Assembly: GCA_910585525.1 (NCBI GenBank)
Contig: CAJUFR010000006.1
Span: forward strand, 6,834-70,833
Direction: 5' to 3'
DNA length: 64,000 bases
Origin: an uncultured Angelakisella sp.
GTDB lineage: Bacteria > Bacillota > Clostridia > Oscillospirales > Ruminococcaceae
Of the stretch, positions 1 through 6,599 are shown in pieces (positions within the stretch are counted from its first letter, which is position 1; every line of letters begins with the position of its first letter). The notes under the pieces were generated by a model. It had not been told where the DNA came from. It did no database searches and saw only the letters and a program-made list of their open reading frames with translations. The position numbers and the translations under genes are program-made.

Positions 1-445
1 TCCAGGTGAGGGTCATCATCTGCACCCCGTCCTGCCACAGCCGGTCCAGGCTGTCCAGCCTGCCCCCCAGGGCGGCGCCCCCCTCCACCGCCAGGATGGC
101 CCCCCGGAGGCCCCGGGCAAGGGTCTCCTCCAGTTCCGCCGGGCCCCTCACCTGGCGGATGATGCCGCTATGCAGTTCCATCTGCCGCCGGAATGCCCCG
201 GCGCAGCGGTGGTAGTAGTTCAGCGCCGCCTGGCCCCGGTACTGGTCGGGGATGAAGAGGGCAAAGGTCTGGCACCAGTCCCAGTCCCCCGGCAGCCGGT
301 GCAGGTCGATATGGAAGCCGTTGTCCACCAGGCTCACCTCCCCCGCCTGGTCGGGACCCAGGTCATAGCGGTCATCCGCCGGGACGCTGCCCCGCTCCCG
401 GGTGATGGTGTCACAGTGCAGGTCCAGAAAACGCAGTTTTTCCAT
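1..445 (-). CDS. Membrane dipeptidase, peptidase family M19 (3' part missing)
   Basis: The first 148 residues of a zinc dipeptidase; the rest lies beyond the window edge. It opens MEKLRFLDLHCDT, and the DLHCDT strand carries the HxD zinc ligands typical of renal-dipeptidase-like M19 enzymes. Further on it has the family stretches ALFIPDQ, AILAVEGGAALGG and GVQMMTLTW. These enzymes hydrolyse dipeptides, including ones with a D-residue at the C-terminal side. The ATG at 443-445 follows the short upstream membrane-protein gene by about 15 bases, so the two are probably cotranscribed. The truncation is an artefact of the window, not a broken gene. Confidence 0.85.
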   Translation of the reverse strand, partial: MEKLRFLDLHCDTITRERGSVPADDRYDLGPDQAGEVSLVDNGFHIDLHRLPGDWDWCQTFALFIPDQYRGQAALNYYHRCAGAFRRQMELHSGIIRQVRGPAELEETLARGLRGAILAVEGGAALGGRLDSLDRLWQDGVQMMTLTW

Positions 446-460
446 AATGACAATTCTCCC

Positions 461-568
461 TTACAAAACGATATGGAACACCACCGGCACCAGCAGCACG
501 GCCAGCGTCCCTGCCGCAAAAACGCCAACAACGGTCCAGAACTTCTTCCGCTCCTCCGGGTCCCGCAT
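461..568 (-). CDS. Small single-helix membrane protein, 35 aa
   Basis: A short gene between yraN and the dipeptidase. The protein is MRDPEERKKFW followed by one hydrophobic helix of about 20 residues ending in a TAA stop: a charged cytoplasmic head and one membrane span. An AGGGTGGAG purine run sits just before the ATG; a GTG three codons upstream is an alternative start. It reads in the same direction as its neighbours and fills the gap with no other candidate frame. No family is recognised. It could be a small stress or secretion-associated peptide, but nothing shown here says which. Confidence 0.5.
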   Translation of the reverse strand: MRDPEERKKFWTVVGVFAAGTLAVLLVPVVFHIVL

Positions 569-583
569 CTTCTCCACCCTTTC

Positions 584-967
584 TTATGTACTGAATGCCG
601 ATTCGTAATAGTCAAAGCCGCTGACGAGTTCCCGGCCCCGGCATTCCTCCAGCGTCACCGCCGCCACGTCGAACCGGGGCTGGAGGCCGCTCCCGGTGGC
701 GGAGAGCCAGGCGGTAGCGGCCATCACCAGCTTCTTTTGCTTGCGCCGGTCCACCGCCTCCAGCGGGGAGACCATTGCCCCGGGGCGGCGGGCTTTCACC
801 TCCACGAAGGCCACCGTCTCCCCTGTCTGGGCGATGATATCCACCTCCCCCTGGCGGCAGCGCCAGTTCCGGGCCAGTATCCGGTACCCCTGGCGGCGGA
901 GCCACCCGGCGGTGTAGTCCTCCCCCGCCCTGCCGGCCCGCTGGGCGGGGGTCTTTTCCCCGGTCAA
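584..967 (-). CDS. YraN family (UPF0102) putative endonuclease
   Basis: A 127-residue member of UPF0102/YraN, small proteins with a restriction-endonuclease-like fold. The diagnostic features are RAGEDYTA near the start, then YRILARNWRCRQGEVDII and FVEVKARRP, which hold the E-D-ExK putative metal site, and KKLVMAATAWL. The start is TTG, overlapping the TGA stop of rnhB (TTGA). The only purine-rich ribosome site (AGGAGG) abuts the TTG directly, so translation probably depends on coupling to rnhB. The rnhB-yraN order is common in Bacillota. The cellular role is not settled for the family. Confidence 0.87.
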   Translation of the reverse strand: MTGEKTPAQRAGRAGEDYTAGWLRRQGYRILARNWRCRQGEVDIIAQTGETVAFVEVKARRPGAMVSPLEAVDRRKQKKLVMAATAWLSATGSGLQPRFDVAAVTLEECRGRELVSGFDYYESAFST

Positions 968-1605
968 CCTTCCTCCGCCGTTTCCTTCCGCTTCTTCAGG
1001 AAGGAGCGGCGGTGGACCGGGGAGACGCCGTGCTTTTCCAGCAGTTCATAGTGCAGCTTGGTGGGGTAGCCCTTGTGCCGCTGGAACTGGTACTGGGGGT
1101 ACTGGGCTGCCAGTTCCAGCATATACCGGTCCCGGCTCACCTTGGCCAGCACCGAGGCGGCGGCGATGGCGGCGGACTTGCCGTCCCCCTTCACCACCGT
1201 CTGGGTGGCCAGGGGCAGCCCCGGGTCCCGGTTGCCGTCCACCAGGGCCAGCGCCGGGAGCAGTTCCCCCGGCAGGCCCTGTTCCAGCATGGCGGCATAG
1301 GCCCGGTTCATGGCAAGGCAGGTGGCCCGGAGGATGTTCAGCCGGTCGATCTCGGCGGGGCTGGCCGTCCCGATGCCGAACCAGGCCTTGCCGTTTTCCA
1401 GGATATCCCGGAAGATGGCCTCCCGGCGCTTTTCGGTGAGTTTCTTGGAATCGTTGAGCCAGGGGATCTCCGCCCCCGGCTTTAGGACGGCGCAGGCGGC
1501 GAACACCGGCCCCGCCAGGGGGCCCCGCCCCGCCTCGTCCACCCCGCAGAGGGGGACGCCAAAGGCCCGGTCGAACTCCCAGAGGGCGTCGTTCTGCTTC
1601 TCCAT
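964..1605 (-). CDS. rnhB: Ribonuclease HII
   Basis: A 213-residue RNase HII, which cuts RNA in RNA-DNA hybrids and removes misincorporated ribonucleotides. The active-site opening CGVDEAGRGPLAGPV gives the first acidic residues, followed by LNDSKKL, the LALVDGN segment with a further catalytic Asp, and SRDRYMLEL. The ATG at 1603-1605 (MEKQND) was chosen because the longer frame upstream is proline/arginine-rich shadow sequence, and because it sits 4 bases after the rbgA stop. It is the middle gene of the rbgA-rnhB-yraN run. Confidence 0.95.
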   Translation of the reverse strand: MEKQNDALWEFDRAFGVPLCGVDEAGRGPLAGPVFAACAVLKPGAEIPWLNDSKKLTEKRREAIFRDILENGKAWFGIGTASPAEIDRLNILRATCLAMNRAYAAMLEQGLPGELLPALALVDGNRDPGLPLATQTVVKGDGKSAAIAAASVLAKVSRDRYMLELAAQYPQYQFQRHKGYPTKLHYELLEKHGVSPVHRRSFLKKRKETAEEG

Positions 1606-1609
1606 GGCG

Positions 1610-2497
1610 CTACTCCCCCTTCCCCGCCGGGCAGGGCTCCAGGGTGATGCGGCCCCACAGGCCCCCCCGGAACTCATCCACCACCGTGATGGCCGCCCGC
1701 TCGGTGTTCACCGCCCCGCCGGGCAGCAGCATCCCCCGCTTTTTGCCGATGGCCTCCAGCAGCTGGAAGGGGTCGGCCCCGGCCATCTCCGCCGGGGAAA
1801 GGTCCAGGTGGTACCGGGCGGCCAGCTTCTCCCCCTCCCGGGGGGCCAGCACCTCCAGCAGGCGCACCGCCAGGTGCTCGATATCCATCACCTCATCCTT
1901 CACCGAGCCCACAAAGGCCAGCCGCTCCCCCGCCAGGGGGTCGTCGAACTTGGGCCAGAGGACGCCGGGCATATCCAGCAGCTCCACCCCGCCGTTCAGG
2001 GTGACCCACTGCTTGCCCCGGGTGACGCCGGGGCGGTCCTCCACCTTGGCCCGTTTGTTCCCCGCCAGGCGGTTGATGAGGGAGGATTTGCCCACGTTGG
2101 GGATGCCCACCACCATGATGCGGATGGGCCGCCCCGCCATCCCCTTCTGCTCCCACCGGGCGATCTGGTCGGCCAGCACCTGGCGGACGGTGGGCAGGAA
2201 CTGGCCCAGCCCCCGGCCGGTGCGGCAATCCGCCGGGATGGCGGGGATGCCCCGCTCCCGGTACCAGCCCAGCCACCGGCGGGTCTCCTGCTCGTCGGCG
2301 GAATCGCTTTTGTTCAGCATCAGCATCCGGGGCTTGCTGCCGATGATCCGGTCGATCTCCGGGTTGCGGCTGCTTTGGGGGATGCGGGCGTCGGTCAGTT
2401 CCACCACCAGGTCCACCAGCCGCAGGTTCTGCTGCATCAGGCGGCGGGTCTTGGCCATATGGCCGGGGAACCACTGCACCGGGACGATCTCTGCCAT
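1610..2497 (-). CDS. rbgA: Ribosome biogenesis GTPase YlqF/RbgA
   Basis: A 295-residue circularly permuted GTPase needed for late 50S assembly in Bacillota. It shows the family entry VQWFPGHMAKTRR, then G4 NKSD, G5-like IPADCRTGRG, and only afterwards the Walker-A G1 GIPNVGKSSLIN and G3 DMPGVLWP, which is the permuted order. The start MAEIVPVQWF at 2497 follows a GGAGGGAG ribosome site. It lies between lepB and rnhB, its usual neighbourhood, and is probably in one operon with both. Confidence 0.96.
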   Translation of the reverse strand: MAEIVPVQWFPGHMAKTRRLMQQNLRLVDLVVELTDARIPQSSRNPEIDRIIGSKPRMLMLNKSDSADEQETRRWLGWYRERGIPAIPADCRTGRGLGQFLPTVRQVLADQIARWEQKGMAGRPIRIMVVGIPNVGKSSLINRLAGNKRAKVEDRPGVTRGKQWVTLNGGVELLDMPGVLWPKFDDPLAGERLAFVGSVKDEVMDIEHLAVRLLEVLAPREGEKLAARYHLDLSPAEMAGADPFQLLEAIGKKRGMLLPGGAVNTERAAITVVDEFRGGLWGRITLEPCPAGKGE

Positions 2498-2513
2498 AGG
2501 GTCTCCCTCCTTT

Positions 2514-3110
2514 TCATTCAATAGGCCCGAACCGCTCCAGGGGGGCGAAGCGGAAAAAGGCCCTGCCCTCGATGTCCCCCCGGGGGACGCAGCCCAGGGT
2601 GCTGCTGCGGCTGTCCTGGGAATGGTTGCGATTGTCCCCCAGCACAAAAAAGCAGTCCGGCGGCACCGTCACCGGGAACTGGACATCCCCCTCCAGGTGG
2701 GTGGTCTCGGTAAGATAAGGCTCCTCCAGCCGCTGGCCGTTGACGAACACCAGCCCGCCCTCAAAGTCGATCTGCACCGTGTCCCCGCCCTTGGCGATGA
2801 CCCGCTTGATGAGGTGCTTGCCCTCCTTGTCCCTGGCCCGGATGGCCACCAGGTCGCCGCGCTCCGGCCCCTGGCCGCCGGCCATCCACACCAGGATGCA
2901 ATCCCCGTCCAGGAGGGTGGGTTCCATGGAACTGCCCCGCACCAGGGAGGCCCGGACAAAAAACATCGAGCCCCCCGCCAGCAGCAGCGCCGCCAGCAGC
3001 ACCAGCAGCAGGTCCCGCAGGGAGTTTCTGAGGGAATAGGACTGTTCCCGGGTCAGGGTGTCCGATCCCGGGTCCATCAGCGCCTCGATGTCCATATCCT
3101 CCGGCTCCAT
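2514..3110 (-). CDS. lepB: Signal peptidase I
   Basis: A 198-residue type I leader peptidase. About 33 acidic/polar residues precede a single membrane anchor (about residues 32-52). After it comes GSSMEPTLL with the catalytic serine (S61), then HLIKRVIAKGGD with the general-base lysine (K102), and box E GDNRNHSQDSR near the C-terminus. The active site is outside the membrane, where it cuts Sec signal peptides. An AGGAGG lies 7 bases before the ATG. It is followed closely by rbgA. Confidence 0.96.
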   Translation of the reverse strand: MEPEDMDIEALMDPGSDTLTREQSYSLRNSLRDLLLVLLAALLLAGGSMFFVRASLVRGSSMEPTLLDGDCILVWMAGGQGPERGDLVAIRARDKEGKHLIKRVIAKGGDTVQIDFEGGLVFVNGQRLEEPYLTETTHLEGDVQFPVTVPPDCFFVLGDNRNHSQDSRSSTLGCVPRGDIEGRAFFRFAPLERFGPIE

Positions 3111-3134
3111 GGGACCGCCTCCTTTTCGTTGCTC

Positions 3135-3629
3135 TTACAGTTCGTAGATCTCCATCGTCTCCATGCTGTTGAAGCTGCGCAGCGAGGTGTTCATCATCTC
3201 CTCCACATAGTCCCCGTCGGACATGGTGGCGAAGAAAAGGATATCCTCCCGGGCAAAGCCGTTTTCCTCAAAGACCTCATCCGGCAGGGCCTTGACGGCC
3301 CCCTCCAGCACCGACAGAAAGCCCTTGACGAACTCCCACTTTTCCGGGGAGGCGGTGCAGAGGTCGATGTCCTTGCAGGCGTCCACCACCTCCACCAGGG
3401 GCTGGTAGAGGAAATCGGTCTCCGGCTCCAGCTGCTGGTCCCAGTCGAAATACTCGTCGATGCAGCCGCTGGTATCCCAGGTGATGAAGCAGCCGTAAAG
3501 GTCATCGGTGGTGATAAAGCCGATCTCGCAGAAGTCGCTGCCCTTCTCTTTGCCCAGTATCTGGCTCACCGCCCCCGGCAGATGGGCGGCAAGGCCCTCC
3601 CGGAATTTTTCAAATCTTGTCAGGTCCAT
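3135..3629 (-). CDS. Conserved hypothetical protein, possibly DUF4303-like
   Basis: An acidic 164-residue soluble protein with no signal peptide or membrane span. It is rich in Asp, Glu and aromatic residues (IGFITTDDLYGCFITWDTSG, EYFDWDQQ), which recalls small DUF4303-type proteins; that assignment is tentative. It sits between rplS and lepB and has an AGAAAGGAG site before the ATG, so it is read in the same direction as the ribosome/secretion genes. No function can be stated. A lineage-specific insertion into the usual rplS-lepB order is the simplest reading. Confidence 0.6.
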   Translation of the reverse strand: MDLTRFEKFREGLAAHLPGAVSQILGKEKGSDFCEIGFITTDDLYGCFITWDTSGCIDEYFDWDQQLEPETDFLYQPLVEVVDACKDIDLCTASPEKWEFVKGFLSVLEGAVKALPDEVFEENGFAREDILFFATMSDGDYVEEMMNTSLRSFNSMETMEIYEL

Positions 3630-3674
3630 TTGGGGATGCTCCTTTCTAACTCTTTACGAATTGCTCCTAAGACA

Positions 3675-3700
3675 AAAGGGGACAGCACCCTGTCCCCTTT
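3675..3700 (-). terminator. Hairpin after rplS
   Basis: A perfect 11-bp stem (AAAGGGGACAG / CTGTCCCCTTT) with a 4-base loop, 20 bases downstream of the rplS stop. On the minus strand it runs into TTTTGTC. It probably acts as a partial terminator, letting some transcripts reach the downstream lepB operon. Confidence 0.6.
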
Positions 3701-3720
3701 CCCTTGCTCTCTGTTCGGTT

Positions 3721-4065
3721 TTAGCGGATGGCTTCCTTGACCTTGGCGGCCTTGCCGACACGGTCACGGAGGTAGTAGAGTTTGCTGCGGCGCACCCGGC
3801 CCTTGCGGATAAGTTCCACCTTGTCCACGTTGGGGGAATGCACAGGGAAAACACGCTCCACCCCCACGCCGTGGGACATGCGGCGGACGGTAAAGGTCTC
3901 GTTGATGCCGCCGTGCTTCTTGGCGATCACGGTGCCCTCAAAAGCCTGGAGACGGGACTTCTCGCCCTCCTTGATGCGGACCTGGACACGCACGGTGTCG
4001 CCGACCTCCACCTTGGGGGCGTCTGCCTTGAGGCAGCCGTCGGAAATGAGTTTCAAAGCGTCCAT
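3721..4065 (-). CDS. rplS: 50S ribosomal protein L19
   Basis: L19, 114 residues, sits at the 30S-50S interface. Recognisable segments are [28 protein letters not shown] in parts, [14 protein letters not shown] and [19 protein letters not shown], full length for the family. An AAGGAGG ribosome site lies 6 bases before the ATG. It has its own strong promoter about 135 bases upstream and a structured leader, so it is the first gene of its transcript; a hairpin follows the stop. Confidence 0.97.
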   Translation of the reverse strand: MDALKLISDGCLKADAPKVEVGDTVRVQVRIKEGEKSRLQAFEGTVIAKKHGGINETFTVRRMSHGVGVERVFPVHSPNVDKVELIRKGRVRRSKLYYLRDRVGKAAKVKEAIR

Positions 4066-4193
4066 AAGTTCCTCCTTAAAAATATCCGGTCATTCATGCC
4101 TGTTTTTGCGGCAGCGGACTGTCCGGTTTGACTGTTTGGCCCGGTATCCGGGCCATCATCAAAACCCGCGGGGATGCCCCGGCGGTTCTCATG
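4066..4193 (-). other. rplS 5' leader with stem-loops
   Basis: About 128 bases between the predicted transcription start and the rplS ATG. Read on the minus strand it holds CGGGGCATCCCCG and the strong stem GGCCCGG-ATA-CCGGGCC, plus a GGACAGTCC palindrome. Many Bacillota ribosomal-protein mRNAs carry an autoregulatory leader, including one described for L19. I cannot confirm a match to that consensus by eye, so this is a candidate only. Confidence 0.4.
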
Positions 4194-4200
4194 CCCCGAT

Positions 4201-4229
4201 ATTATACCACGGGGAGAGTGGGAATGCAA
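4201..4229 (-). promoter_or_regulatory. rplS promoter, sigma-A type
   Basis: Minus-strand TTGCAT, 17-base spacer, TATAAT. The -10 is perfect and the -35 matches 4 of 6. It predicts a start near 4194. Confidence 0.75.
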
Positions 4230-4269
4230 GGAAAATTTTTATGAAAAGTGGCTTTTTGAGCCTTTTTTT

Positions 4270-5058
4270 CTATCCCTTCTTGTTCCTGCTCCGGTTCTCC
4301 CCCTCGAATTCGCACTCCTCCCACCGGAGGTGGTAGTGCTCATTGTTGTAGTCACAGTCCTCCAGGTCGCCGGCCAGCCGGGGGAAGACGGTACAGGCCC
4401 TGCCGGCGGAGAGGTGCAGCTTGACCGGGCGGGAAAAGACCGCCCCTCGGGCCTCGTGGAAGATCATCTGGTCGATCACCGCCATGGCCCGTTCCAGTTC
4501 CTTCTTGGGTACGCCTTCCATCCCGATGTCCGGCCTGCCGAACTTGCGCATCCCCCGGGTGTGGAGCCAGAAGGTGCCCTCCGGCTCGGGGGAGACCATG
4601 GCGTAGACATGGCAGTAGGGGTGATGGCTGCCGGAAAACACCTGCTCCTGCCACACCTCCGGGGAGTAGAGTTCCAGGGCCTGGAGGTCCAGCACCGCCA
4701 CCGCCCCGGTCTCCACCGCCGCCTGGACAAAGCCGATGGCGTTGGAAAGGTAGTCCAGGGTATCGTCCTTCTGAACCTCACCCTGGAGCAGCATCCAGCT
4801 TTGGGCCTCTTTGGCCCTTTGGTAGAGGGCGGGGTCCCGCTCCTCCAGCAGTTTGCCCAGCGACCCGCCCAGCAGTTCGTCCATCCGGTCGCTGTTCTCC
4901 GGCCGCCGGAGGCCGTATATCCCCAGCCCCTCCGGCATCTCCTGGACGTGGTGCCGGGAGCGGGAGACACGCAGTTCCTCCCCCCTGGCCCCAATGATGG
5001 CGTAGTGCAGGGCGGGCCTGCGGCCGGTGTCCTGATAGTACGGGCGTTCCAGTTCCAT
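4270..5058 (-). CDS. Hypothetical protein, 262 aa (DUF4261/DUF4026-like, tentative)
   Basis: A soluble protein without signal or membrane segments. The middle (AVLDLQALELYSPEVWQ) and the stretch WLHTRGMRKFGRPDIGM resemble DUF4261/DUF4026-type proteins, which are of unknown role and often occur beside other uncharacterised cytosolic proteins. The tail is highly charged (GENRSRNKKG). The ATG at 5056-5058 lies 17 bases after the upstream hypothetical gene, so they form a two-gene unit. The family call is weak and I do not assign a function. Confidence 0.6.
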   Translation of the reverse strand: MELERPYYQDTGRRPALHYAIIGARGEELRVSRSRHHVQEMPEGLGIYGLRRPENSDRMDELLGGSLGKLLEERDPALYQRAKEAQSWMLLQGEVQKDDTLDYLSNAIGFVQAAVETGAVAVLDLQALELYSPEVWQEQVFSGSHHPYCHVYAMVSPEPEGTFWLHTRGMRKFGRPDIGMEGVPKKELERAMAVIDQMIFHEARGAVFSRPVKLHLSAGRACTVFPRLAGDLEDCDYNNEHYHLRWEECEFEGENRSRNKKG

Positions 5059-5075
5059 CTTGCGCTCCACCTTTC

Positions 5076-5915
5076 TCACGCCACCGGGAAGTGGGTCTTT
5101 TCCTCCGGCTGGAGGTCGATCGTTTCCAGCATATTGTACAGCAGCAGCACCGTGTTGTCGTTTTTGCCGTCCAGGCCGGTGTTCTTGCCCTGGAGGATGC
5201 GCAGCAGGTAGGGCATGGGGGCGTTGCAGAAGTTCTTCCCGGGGGAAATGACCCCGAAGATGACCTTCTCCGGGCTGTCCCCGAAGGCGCCCCACTCCCA
5301 GTCACGGCCGATGCAGAGGGCCTGGCCGAACAGCACCCCCAGCGATACCGCCGCGTCCGCCAGGTCCTTGCAGCCCTCCGGCAGTTCCCCTGTTTCCAGG
5401 ATGTGATCGGCCCGCTCCCGGACCTCCCGGGCGATGACCTCGCCGTTGGCAGGGTCGCTGATGCCGAACACCTCCACCGCCGACTGGAAGGTGCGCTGGA
5501 TCTCCTCCCCGATCTTGTCCGGCAGGGGAGCCACATGGGGGTAGTAGCTGGGGCGCTTGCCCCAGACCTCGATGAGCCCCACCAGTTCCTCTCCGGTGAG
5601 GGCCCGGACCAGCACCGAGGTCTTGTCCTGGTCCAGGATGTAGGGGGCCAGCTTCTCCAGGGCGCTGGCGTAGTCGGCGTGGCCGACGCCGAAGCACTTC
5701 CCCTTCCGGGTGCGCTTCATCAGCACCAGCTTCCACTCCTCCGACGGCTGGCCGTCGATGGTGTACTCCTTCTGTGGCTCCTTGGGCAGGATGGTCTCCT
5801 CCCCCTCCGCCAGGGAGAGGAGGCTCAGCTTCTCCCCCAGGTTGGGCTGGCTGCGGACCGCCTTGCTCCAGTCCGCCTTCTCCTTCTTGCCAAACAGCCG
5901 GTCAAACAGTCCCAT
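5076..5915 (-). CDS. Hypothetical protein, 279 aa
   Basis: It begins MGLFDRLFGKKEKADW, a short amphipathic/basic head common in small cytosolic proteins of unknown role. The C-terminal half (AAVSLGVLFGQALCIGRDWEWG, PMPYLLRI) has the general layout of DUF3806-like domains, a tentative resemblance. No signal peptide or membrane span. The ATG at 5913 has a GGAGGAAGG site. It is probably cotranscribed with the downstream 262-residue hypothetical gene. No function assigned. Confidence 0.6.
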   Translation of the reverse strand: MGLFDRLFGKKEKADWSKAVRSQPNLGEKLSLLSLAEGEETILPKEPQKEYTIDGQPSEEWKLVLMKRTRKGKCFGVGHADYASALEKLAPYILDQDKTSVLVRALTGEELVGLIEVWGKRPSYYPHVAPLPDKIGEEIQRTFQSAVEVFGISDPANGEVIAREVRERADHILETGELPEGCKDLADAAVSLGVLFGQALCIGRDWEWGAFGDSPEKVIFGVISPGKNFCNAPMPYLLRILQGKNTGLDGKNDNTVLLLYNMLETIDLQPEEKTHFPVA

Positions 5916-5939
5916 GACTTGTCCTTCCTCCTTTTATCC

Positions 5940-6599
5940 CTATGCAAAGGGCTCCCGCTCCGCCGTGAGGATGGCGGTGCGCAGCACCCGGACATACTCC
6001 GCTTCCCCGCCCCGCTGCCGCCAAAGGGCCTCCAGCAGCAGGTTGGGGTTCAGGTTCATGGCCGCCCCCCCGGGCAGCCGCAGTTCCAGGGTCAGACAGT
6101 CCCCCTCCCCCTGGCGGGAGCGTTCGGCGATCATCGGCCGCAGGTCCAGCTGCTGGACCCGGTGCTTGGTTTTCTTCTCCACCGGGATGGCGGGCTGGGC
6201 CAACAGGTCCTCCCAGTCCCGCTCCAGGGCGGCGGCGCCGGCGGGGTCGAATATCTGGACGCGGTAGTCCGCCCAGGCGATGGCCTCCGGCTTGTTCACC
6301 GCCGGGGCTGCCTCTAGCACCCGGATGTCCGGGGGGAGGGCGGCGTTCAGCTGCTCCTTCACCTGCTCCAGGGGAAAGTCGTCCTCCTGGAGTTTGAAGT
6401 CGAAGGATTCCCGGGCCCCCTCAAACCCCAGGGGGATGGGGAGGGCGAAGGTCATATAGATGTGGGGGTTGAACCCCTCGGTGAACCAGACGGGGATGGC
6501 GGTGCGGGCAAAGGCCCGGGTCATGCACCGGGTCAGGTCCAGGTGGGAGATGTACTTGGCCCGGTCCCTTTTCTCAAAGAACACCCGTATCAGCTTCAA
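5940..6599 (-). CDS. Radical SAM-linked protein, DUF2344 (TIGR03936)
   Basis: A 219-residue partner of the upstream radical SAM protein. It starts KLIRVFFEKRDRAKYISHLDL, the typical DUF2344 opening, followed by FNPHIYMTFALPIPLGFEG. The start is TTG at 6597-6599, 8 bases after a GGAGG that lies inside the 3' end of the radical SAM gene. The two genes overlap by 26 bases and are probably translationally coupled. In many Bacillota the pair precedes the L21/L27 genes; that neighbourhood is absent here. The reaction is unknown. Confidence 0.85.
   Translation of the reverse strand: MKLIRVFFEKRDRAKYISHLDLTRCMTRAFARTAIPVWFTEGFNPHIYMTFALPIPLGFEGARESFDFKLQEDDFPLEQVKEQLNAALPPDIRVLEAAPAVNKPEAIAWADYRVQIFDPAGAAALERDWEDLLAQPAIPVEKKTKHRVQQLDLRPMIAERSRQGEGDCLTLELRLPGGAAMNLNPNLLLEALWRQRGGEAEYVRVLRTAILTAEREPFA

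Noticed and set aside
4066..4193. A firm call of the known L19 leader RNA
   Set aside because: Stems are visible but I could not match the consensus by eye; kept only as a candidate leader.
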